From NCBI RefSeq assembly GCF_029277985.1, contig NZ_CP119546.1:3596001-3660000 (forward strand): a DNA stretch of 64,000 nucleotides, given 5' to 3'. Positions 57,844-64,000 of this stretch are shown here, in pieces (within the stretch, counting starts at the first letter, position 1; each line of letters starts with the position of its first letter). The position numbers were made by a program, and so were the translations under genes. The DNA comes from Providencia stuartii. GTDB lineage: Bacteria; Pseudomonadota; Gammaproteobacteria; Enterobacterales; Enterobacteriaceae. The notes under the pieces are model-generated. The model did not search any database and was not told where the DNA came from. It saw nothing but the letters and a program-made list of their open reading frames with translations.

Positions 57844-58646
57844 GCTCCCCTTAACCATAAGTTCTGGACAGATTTAGCAAACTGGTCAAATAACAATACC
57901 AATCCTACTAATGCAAGCCCCGGAAACATCGCTAACCACCAAGCACCTGTACTTAAATAACGCAGCGCATCCGATAATAAGATCCCTAACGATGGCTCAT
58001 GTGGTGACAAGCCAAAACCCAGAAAACTCAATGCAGCGCTGTGTAAAATAGCATGTGGAAACATCAATAATGTTCCAACCATCCACTGCGGTAAAATCAT
58101 TGGCAGATAATCATATCGGCAACGGTATAGCGCACTGTTACCAATGCGACGCGATAACATGATGTAATCTGCTTGCTGCACTCGCAATAACTCAGAACGT
58201 AAGATAAGCGTTAATTTTGGCCAGTGAGTTAATGCAACCGCCCAAATAACGCCCGCCTTCCCTCCCCCGAGGGTAAAGCAGATTAAGATCAGCAAAAGCA
58301 AATGAGGCAGTGCTAATAATGAATCGATGATACCACGTACGATGTAATCCATTGTTTTGCTAAATGACGATAAACCCGCCATCACGACTGCGATTAAACC
58401 ACTCGATATCGCTGCCGTCGTACCAATCTGTAAACTAGTCGCTAAACCTTGAAATACCCTATCCCATAAATCGCGCCCCAAATTATCAGTACCGAATAAA
58501 TGAACTAATGACGGTGCTTGACGACGATCTAACAGGTTTACTTCGATATCCGTTTGTGAAAGCCATATGGCATAAATCGCTAACACACATAAACAAACTA
58601 AAGAAATAACTAACTTCAGTAAAGCTCGGTTTGGGTTATAGGTCAT
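57840..58646 (-). CDS. yntC: Nickel ABC transporter permease YntC/NikC-like
   Basis: A 268-aa inner-membrane permease of the DppC/NikC type with about six helices. HLFGTDNLGRDLWDRV near residue 48 is the family N-terminal signature. The coupling-helix EAA-like loop spans about 160-200. The C-terminal GFGLSPHEPSLGILLSDA is typical of NikC/OppC. Its start overlaps yntB by 4 bases and its end overlaps yntD, so the four genes are translated in a chain. Confidence 0.9.
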   Translation of the reverse strand: MTYNPNRALLKLVISLVCLCVLAIYAIWLSQTDIEVNLLDRRQAPSLVHLFGTDNLGRDLWDRVFQGLATSLQIGTTAAISSGLIAVVMAGLSSFSKTMDYIVRGIIDSLLALPHLLLLILICFTLGGGKAGVIWAVALTHWPKLTLILRSELLRVQQADYIMLSRRIGNSALYRCRYDYLPMILPQWMVGTLLMFPHAILHSAALSFLGFGLSPHEPSLGILLSDALRYLSTGAWWLAMFPGLALVGLVLLFDQFAKSVQNLWLRGA

Positions 58647-59611
58647 GATCCTCTAATCACTCCCTGATTAATCTTTTTCAATAACAAATCTGAAAGGCTA
58701 TTGCTGAAAAAGATCACTACTGCACACAGCATAACAATCCCCATCAGCAATGGAATATCTCCCCGTAACCCTGCATCAATAGTCGCTTGCCCTAAACCGG
58801 GGTACGCAAATACCTTTTCAGCCAATAATGCACCACTGAGTAATTCCCCCACCGAAGCAAACTGTAAACACATCGCTGGTGTAATCGCATGTTTTAAAAC
58901 ATGAAAACTCACCATTGGCCACCCTTTATCACCCTGCGCTTTCGCATAGTGGATAAACTCACTATTCATCACTTCCGCCACTTTAGAACGAGTGTGTAAG
59001 GCGATATTTCCCACTCCCAGCAGCCCTAGAGCAATCACTGGTAGCACCAAATGATGGATTTTTTGTGACCATGTCGCTGTTTGTTCATCTAAGCCGATTG
59101 GCCACGCACAACAAATTGGTGCCCAATGCAACGAAACTGCAAATAATGACAGTAATAACAATCCTATCCAAAACACAGGGATAGAAGCTAATAAGTAGGA
59201 TAATGTTGAAATCACCCTATCTGGCCAACGATTCAGGTAACGCCCCGCCACTAATCCTAAGACAAAACCTATAATCCCAGAAAATAACCACGCTGATATC
59301 AATAATGCTAATGAAGGCGCTAATCTATCAGCTATGACTTGTGATACTGGCGTGTTATAGAGCATAGAATAGCCCATATCACCTTGTAATAGCTGCGAAA
59401 ACCAACGCCAGAACTGCATCCATAATGGCTGGTCAAGTCCCCAACGAGCAGCAATCAGTGGATACTGCTCAGGGGGAACATGCATTAAATCATTACCAAT
59501 ATAAGCTTTTATCGGATCAATAGGTGAATAGCTTAAGAGGATAAAAACCCCTATCGCTGTCACCAATAACAAACAAATAAATCGCAGTAAAAGCCCTACT
59601 GTTGTGCGCAT
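58643..59611 (-). CDS. yntB: Nickel ABC transporter permease YntB/NikB-like
   Basis: A 322-aa permease of the DppB/NikB type. An N-terminal helix is followed by the SPIDPIKAYIGND extracytoplasmic stretch and RWGLDQPLWMQFWRW, then six helices; the EAA-type loop near 210-245 includes SEFIHYAKAQGDKGW. Ends with the LLSGALLAEKVFAYPGLGQ segment typical of the family. Start overlaps the yntA stop as TAATG. Confidence 0.9.
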   Translation of the reverse strand: MRTTVGLLLRFICLLLVTAIGVFILLSYSPIDPIKAYIGNDLMHVPPEQYPLIAARWGLDQPLWMQFWRWFSQLLQGDMGYSMLYNTPVSQVIADRLAPSLALLISAWLFSGIIGFVLGLVAGRYLNRWPDRVISTLSYLLASIPVFWIGLLLLSLFAVSLHWAPICCAWPIGLDEQTATWSQKIHHLVLPVIALGLLGVGNIALHTRSKVAEVMNSEFIHYAKAQGDKGWPMVSFHVLKHAITPAMCLQFASVGELLSGALLAEKVFAYPGLGQATIDAGLRGDIPLLMGIVMLCAVVIFFSNSLSDLLLKKINQGVIRGS

Positions 59612-61200
59612 TATTTACAGGTCCAAGCCCAATCATCAACGTTATTCAATACAGACCAAGAACCATGAATTTCAGGTGCACCTTTACCTAATTCAACACA
59701 GTTATCTAATAAATAGATATGTTGAATATTCATCAACCATGCCCAAGCCGCATCCCCTTGGATACCCGTTCCTGTTTGACCATTCCAGTCCACTTGCTGC
59801 CATAATGGAATCGCTGCGGTTTGGTCTGGTTGACGCAATGCCTCTTCAATAACTTCATCGATGGCTGGATTTTTATAATACCCAGGGTTATAGAAGCCAA
59901 CACCAGCAGCCTTACTGCTATAGTTATGCACAAGTTCCATTGGATCAAGGCTACCCCAACCAAATAATGTTGGGTTGGCATGCATGTAGCGTTCAACGGT
60001 TTCCCAACTTCCTGATTTCAGATCCATCTCAATACCGATAGGTTTCAAACTTGCTCTGACCGCTTGAGCTAAATCACGACGAGTCGTATCACCGCTGGCA
60101 TACCATAGGGTCAGCTTGGCAACTTTACCGTCTTTTTCTCTCAGACCATCTTTATTTAATTTCCAGCCCGCCTCTTCTAAAATAGCTTTCGCTTTTTCTA
60201 CATCACCATCTTTAAACGATGATTTAGGGTTATTCCAAGGTAGCCCTTCAACCCCTGTATAAGCAGGGATAGCAAATCCTTCGAGTACTGTTTCAGCCAA
60301 TAATTTACGGTCGATCACATAGTTAATCGCTTTTCGCACTGCTACATCGGAGGTGATATCGTTACCAATTGGATTACCTTGCGCATCTTTTTCACCTGCG
60401 GGAGGAATAGGGAAAGAGATCCCTCGATTCTCTACACTATGGCGTTCAACCAATTTCATATCTTTGACATTTTTAGCATTAGCTGCGATAGCAGCAGGAA
60501 TACGCACGATATCAAGTTGACGACTCTGTGCCGCCGCAAAAGCGGAGTCCTCATCAAGGAATACGAAAACCATCTTATTAAAATCGTTTTTTGGCCCCGC
60601 ATAGTATGGATTTTGTTCAACAATCAATTGCTGTCCAGGTTGAAACTCCACCAAACGATATGGACCCGCACCAATCGGATTATGTGCATATTTTTTAGCA
60701 TCGTACTTATCAGCAGAAACAATACCTAATGAACCTAATACGTTAATAAAGGTACTTTGAGGCGATGATAATGTAATCTTAACGGTTAACGGATCAATCG
60801 CTTCAGCCTTAGCAAAATTCCCCATATCCACTTTACCGCCACTTGCAGCGGCATTGTTATAAGTGAAAACCACATCTTTTGCCGCTAATGGCGAACCATC
60901 AGAAAATTTTAAATCTTTCTTTAATTTTAGCGTCCAAATTTTACCATCATCAGAATGTTCATATTTATCAAGCATATAACTATGCCATGATAAATCTGCA
61001 TTCTGTTTTAACAGCGGGCTATGAAGAAGCATATAGCTGCCATGGCTCCACCCTAACATAGGGTCAAAACCTTCTGTTGGCTCAGAACCAATCGCCAGAC
61101 GTAAAGTATGTTGATCTTGTGGGATAGAATCGGCTAAAGCACCCATAGATAGCCCCATTAAGCATGCGGCTTGGATCGCTATTGCTAATTTCTTTTTCAT
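59611..61200 (-). CDS. yntA: Periplasmic nickel-binding protein YntA/NikA-like
   Basis: A 529-aa exported substrate-binding protein of the cluster-C (Dpp/Nik/Opp) family. Signal peptide MKKKLAIAIQAACLMGLSMG ending ALAD. The mature part has LRLAIGSEPTEGFDPMLGW, WTLKLKKDLKFSDGSPLAAKDVVFTY (the classical SBP_bac_5 motif) and HNPIGAGPYRLVEF. Nickel specificity is inferred from the Yersinia yntABCDE-ure linkage and from the operon here; dipeptides remain formally possible. It is the first gene of the importer, 97 bases after amtB. Confidence 0.88.
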   Translation of the reverse strand: MKKKLAIAIQAACLMGLSMGALADSIPQDQHTLRLAIGSEPTEGFDPMLGWSHGSYMLLHSPLLKQNADLSWHSYMLDKYEHSDDGKIWTLKLKKDLKFSDGSPLAAKDVVFTYNNAAASGGKVDMGNFAKAEAIDPLTVKITLSSPQSTFINVLGSLGIVSADKYDAKKYAHNPIGAGPYRLVEFQPGQQLIVEQNPYYAGPKNDFNKMVFVFLDEDSAFAAAQSRQLDIVRIPAAIAANAKNVKDMKLVERHSVENRGISFPIPPAGEKDAQGNPIGNDITSDVAVRKAINYVIDRKLLAETVLEGFAIPAYTGVEGLPWNNPKSSFKDGDVEKAKAILEEAGWKLNKDGLREKDGKVAKLTLWYASGDTTRRDLAQAVRASLKPIGIEMDLKSGSWETVERYMHANPTLFGWGSLDPMELVHNYSSKAAGVGFYNPGYYKNPAIDEVIEEALRQPDQTAAIPLWQQVDWNGQTGTGIQGDAAWAWLMNIQHIYLLDNCVELGKGAPEIHGSWSVLNNVDDWAWTCK

Positions 61201-61296
61201 ATTATCCTCTTCATATTTTGTTCATTTTTATAATATTGTTTTTTAAAAATAGGTTTAATAGAAACTAAGCCACCTAAGTGGCTTAGTGACTAAACA

Positions 61297-62547
61297 CTAG
61301 TTGGATTTTTCTCTATAAGCATCTTCATCAAATTCAGTGATATCTAAATCATCACCTACAGTCTGTTGATTCACTTTGACTGGGGTAAATTTATTGATGA
61401 CCCATAGAATTAACAATGTAAATACGAACGACCATAAACTCGTAAAGACAACAGCAACAAGTTGCTTAACAATTTGCATGCCATTTCCTTCAAGTAAACC
61501 AGCAGGTCCTTTAGGGTTCCAAACGGTTGAAGCAAATACCCCGACCAAAATAGAACCCGTGATCCCACCTACACCATGCACACCAAAAACATCAAGTGCA
61601 TCGTCTAAATGGCGTCTCACTAAGAAAACAAAGAAATAACAAACAAGGCTAGCAATAATACCAATGATTGCCGCTGAGCTGATTGACACATAACCTGAAG
61701 CCGGAGTGATCGTTGCTAAACCGGCCACGGCTCCCGTTAAGAAACCAACTAGTTTTGGCTTACCAGTATGCAGACGCTCGATGATAAACCAAGTGACTGC
61801 TGCGAAAGCCGCCGCAATATCAGTAGTTAAAAATGCAGAAACCGTTACTGTATTCACTTGCAGCTCAGAACCAGCGTTAAAGCCATACCAACCGAACCAC
61901 AGTAAAGCAGCACCTAATGCAATATAAGGAATATTATGTGTTCCGTCTGATGGCACCATTCGTTTGCCAACATACAGCGCTGATGCTATAGCAGCAAAAC
62001 CTGCTGTTGCATGAACAACAATCCCACCCGCAAAGTCAACAACACCCCACTTAGCAAAAAGCCCCTCTGGGCTCCACACCATGTGAACAAATGGACAGTA
62101 AACAAATAACGTCCATAAGGTCAAAAAGATCAGGTAAGCAGGAAAGTTAACCCTATTTGCGAAAGCGCCTGTAATTAATGCAGGTGTAATAATGGCAAAC
62201 ATCATCTGATAGCTGAAATGCACCAGTATGGGTAGCCCGCCATCATTTCCTGTATACATCGTTTGAGGACTAATGTTATTTAAAAACGCATAATAAAACG
62301 GATCGCCAATGATGCCATTAATCGATGGGCCAAAAGATAATGAATAACCGACAACAAACCAAATAATAGCCACCCATCCCATAGAGAAGAAACTTTGGGA
62401 CATTATGGTAATAACACTTTTACGAGAAACTAGGCCACCATAAAAAAAAGCCAGTCCTGGAGTCATTAACATAACTAAACTTGTACATAGCAACATAAAG
62501 GCTGTATTTGGAACATCCAAAACCGACAATATATTTTCCATAAACAT
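61297..62547 (-). CDS. amtB: Ammonium transporter AmtB
   Basis: A 416-aa Amt/Rh family ammonium channel with 11 expected helices. Visible family motifs: MLMTPGLAFFYGGLVSRKSV in helix 1-2, FVYCPFVHMVWSPEGLF, DFAGGIVVHATAGFAAIASA with the first twin histidine, and FGVHGVGGITGSILVGVFAS with the second. Ends in an acidic cytosolic tail. There is no glnK beside it, unlike most amtB loci, and no clear signal peptide. It is the first gene of the minus-strand ureolysis cluster and would handle NH4+/NH3 released by urease. Start at 62547 or two codons later. Confidence 0.93.
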   Translation of the reverse strand: MFMENILSVLDVPNTAFMLLCTSLVMLMTPGLAFFYGGLVSRKSVITIMSQSFFSMGWVAIIWFVVGYSLSFGPSINGIIGDPFYYAFLNNISPQTMYTGNDGGLPILVHFSYQMMFAIITPALITGAFANRVNFPAYLIFLTLWTLFVYCPFVHMVWSPEGLFAKWGVVDFAGGIVVHATAGFAAIASALYVGKRMVPSDGTHNIPYIALGAALLWFGWYGFNAGSELQVNTVTVSAFLTTDIAAAFAAVTWFIIERLHTGKPKLVGFLTGAVAGLATITPASGYVSISSAAIIGIIASLVCYFFVFLVRRHLDDALDVFGVHGVGGITGSILVGVFASTVWNPKGPAGLLEGNGMQIVKQLVAVVFTSLWSFVFTLLILWVINKFTPVKVNQQTVGDDLDITEFDEDAYREKSN

Positions 62548-63203
62548 TATCTCATCTGCTAGTCATATAAACCTATAAACACTTATTCTTATTAATGTTA
62601 TAAATAAGCCCATTCTTACAATATTAAACTACTTATATAATAGAATAAGCATAACGATTATCAACATTATTATTAATAAAATATAAATTATTAACATATT
62701 CAACTTAAGTGATAATCCAAAATCAACAATCACTATAAACCCTAAATTATATATTTTGAATATACCCACATAAGGCTAGATAACAATTACATTAATTAAA
62801 TTAATGACTCGTATTCACTAGATACAAAAAAGACCAATAAAGAACATCCAATTAAGATAATTAATAAACGAATACATCATAATATTGACATTAACCAAAT
62901 GAAAAATAATTAAAAACAAAAATAATTAAAACTTACTCAGCTTCATAAATGAATGATAAATTCACCCCTATAGAATTTCTAATTTTAAAATAGAACGATT
63001 CATTCATAATCATTGTCATATATAAACCAACAACGACAATTATGTTTATACATTTAACACACCACGTATTTAAGTTTTAATTAAAAAGAAAAATCACACT
63101 CTTTTAATATAAATAAAAAGTATAAACTCACTATTTTTTAATCATTATTATCGAACAGTTAAATACATAGAGAATATTGATTAATTATTGTCTGTATTAT
63201 AAT
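62548..63203. other. AT-rich region upstream of amtB without genes
   Basis: About 650 bases of very AT-rich DNA carrying the presumed amtB promoter. No ORF of note, no RNA gene, and no recognisable sigma-54 element (TGGCAC-N5-TTGCA type) was found on the minus strand. Confidence 0.5.
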
Positions 63204-63353
63204 CTACTTTGCTGCGGAAAATAGACAGCCACCTGAACATTCAAAAACGATTTTGTTCCCTTCTAACGTAACAGGAATAACCTTAACTTTCATTACGCTA
63301 TCACCTTCAATAATTGTCTCTGCTTTTACACGACGGGCAATAAATCGAATCAC
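63204..63353 (-). CDS. Small ORF of about 49 residues, possible gene fragment
   Basis: A minus-strand frame, GTG at 63353 to TAG at 63204, reading VIRFIARRVKAETIIEGD then MKVKVIPVTLEGNKIVFE and ending ECSGGCLFSAAK. The two cysteines near the end and the beta-rich pattern look protein-like, and the frame is the only one uninterrupted here. A TTG two codons upstream is another start. No family was recognised. It abuts the toxin fragment on the other strand, which suggests a recombination junction near 63355. Confidence 0.35.
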   Translation of the reverse strand: MIRFIARRVKAETIIEGDSVMKVKVIPVTLEGNKIVFECSGGCLFSAAK

Positions 63354-63364
63354 CGACAAAGGCT

Positions 63365-64000
63365 ATGCTTTGGGTTTGTTTAGTAAGAAAAGAAGGTTTA
63401 AAAGATGGTGCTGTTGACGTTTTAGAAGGCATTGTTAACTCAATTCTTTATCCTATTGATACTGTTATAGGTTTATCGACAGCTATTTCGAATTATGATC
63501 AGACTATTGATGCAATTAAAGTTTCAGCAATTCAATGGGATGAGCTGTATGAATATGCGTTAGCTAATGATCCTAATTTGGTAGAGCCAATATTAGGTGC
63601 ATGACAAGGTAAAATTCTTGGAAATGCAGGTAGGAGCGTCGTAGTTTCTGGAGCAATGGCAAAAACACTTCAGAAGGTTGCTCAATCTAAAAATGAGATA
63701 GAAAAGCTTCCTCCTACAGCAACATCGCCATCTGGTACAAAACATCCTTTGCTAGATGATGCAATTCCTCGAAATGGTGATAGAGCTATTGTTAACCAAG
63801 GAGTGCTACCTACATGTGGGCATAATTCTTATGGAATGGTTTTAGATACAATGGGTAAACCTGTAAATATAGTAGACTTGATCAATAAAACTCCCTCAGC
63901 ACCGAGGGGAACAACACCTATGCAAGTCGCTGGAATTTTAAAAGCAGAAGATGTTGAAGCAAGTGCATGGGCTGGTCGTAAAGTTAATGACATATCTCGT
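63365..64000 (+). pseudogene. Orphan polymorphic-toxin C-terminus with papain/C39-like domain, interrupted by an in-frame stop
   Basis: The first 79 codons (EGLKDGAVDVLEGIVN onwards) resemble the pre-toxin linker of large exported polymorphic toxins. An in-frame TGA at 63602-63604 interrupts it. The same frame then stays open for 132 codons to the window edge and includes LPTCGHNSYGMVLDTMG, the PTCG-NS/AMVLD pattern of papain-like or C39-type cysteine peptidases, the Cys codon being 63815-63817. There is no upstream secretion or repeat region, and the 5' side meets another gene fragment, so this is an orphan toxin module. An immunity gene would be expected just outside the window. Readthrough or a TGG/CGA ancestor at the stop is possible. 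Confidence 0.6.

Noticed and set aside
62548..63203. NtrC/sigma-54 promoter for amtB
   Set aside because: No TGGCAC-N5-TTGCA-like sequence was found; expected from amtB biology but not supported by the bases.

Overview
The window is a chromosomal segment of a low-GC member of the Enterobacterales, most likely Morganellaceae and probably a urease-positive Providencia. The left 17.5 kb carries the housekeeping order ribB / ubiK / hldE-glnE-ygiF / ygiM-cca / folB / plsY / aer / tsaD / rpsU-dnaG-rpoD, which matches the corresponding part of the E. coli map with high protein similarity. The accessory part (MrpJ-type fimbrial regulator, chromosomal ureABCEFGD of the Yersinia/Morganella type, yntABCDE nickel importer) fits Morganellaceae. 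The genus call is inference from these resemblances; no marker sequence was searched.

Region 1 (1-17463) is core genome: riboflavin synthesis with an FMN riboswitch, ubiquinone accessory factor, LPS heptose activation, glutamine synthetase adenylylation, tRNA CCA addition, folate, phospholipid acylation, aerotaxis, tRNA t6A, and the macromolecular-synthesis operon. Convergent pairs share well-formed hairpins. Region 2 (17529-21401) is a four-gene accessory operon on the minus strand: a WYL-domain regulator, a glycine-rich membrane protein, a membrane protein with an HNH-nuclease-like N-terminal motif, and a small YkgJ-type cysteine-cluster protein joined to it by an ATGA overlap. It has no obvious housekeeping role and is one of two candidate undescribed systems here. 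Region 3 (21945-29556) holds an NTF2-like protein, a frameshifted MFS exporter with a divergent LysR regulator, a periplasmic iron-type binding protein plus an IutA-like ferric-aerobactin receptor behind a Fur-like site, an HdeB acid chaperone and a small HEAT-repeat protein.

Region 4 (29781-40111) is a chaperone-usher fimbrial operon on the minus strand: MrpJ-like regulator, major pilin, minor pilin, usher, chaperone, four further subunits, then a reverse transcriptase whose start overlaps the last subunit, then a GC-rich foreign-looking tip adhesin and a degenerate fimbrial tail. The reverse transcriptase embedded between pilus subunits and an apparently imported adhesin is the second candidate system. 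Region 5 (40770-44400) holds an FKBP-type isomerase with a long coiled coil, a Sel1-repeat protein, and an MFS transporter behind Fur-like sites. A gene-free, A-rich stretch of about 1.5 kb follows.

Region 6 (45939-62547) is a minus-strand ureolysis supercluster of eighteen genes: amtB, yntABCD (nickel import), ureABCEFGD (urease and its nickel-insertion machinery), a urea channel, a Kch-like potassium channel, an ArsB/SLC13-type permease, the second nickel-transport ATPase yntE, and two fluoride channels. Together they would import urea and Ni2+, build urease, move the ammonium released, and may protect against cation imbalance and fluoride, a urease inhibitor. Region 7 (63204-64000) is an AT-rich margin with a small minus-strand ORF and a broken polymorphic-toxin C-terminus with a papain/C39-like cysteine motif running off the edge. 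No tRNA, rRNA, CRISPR array or complete insertion sequence was seen.
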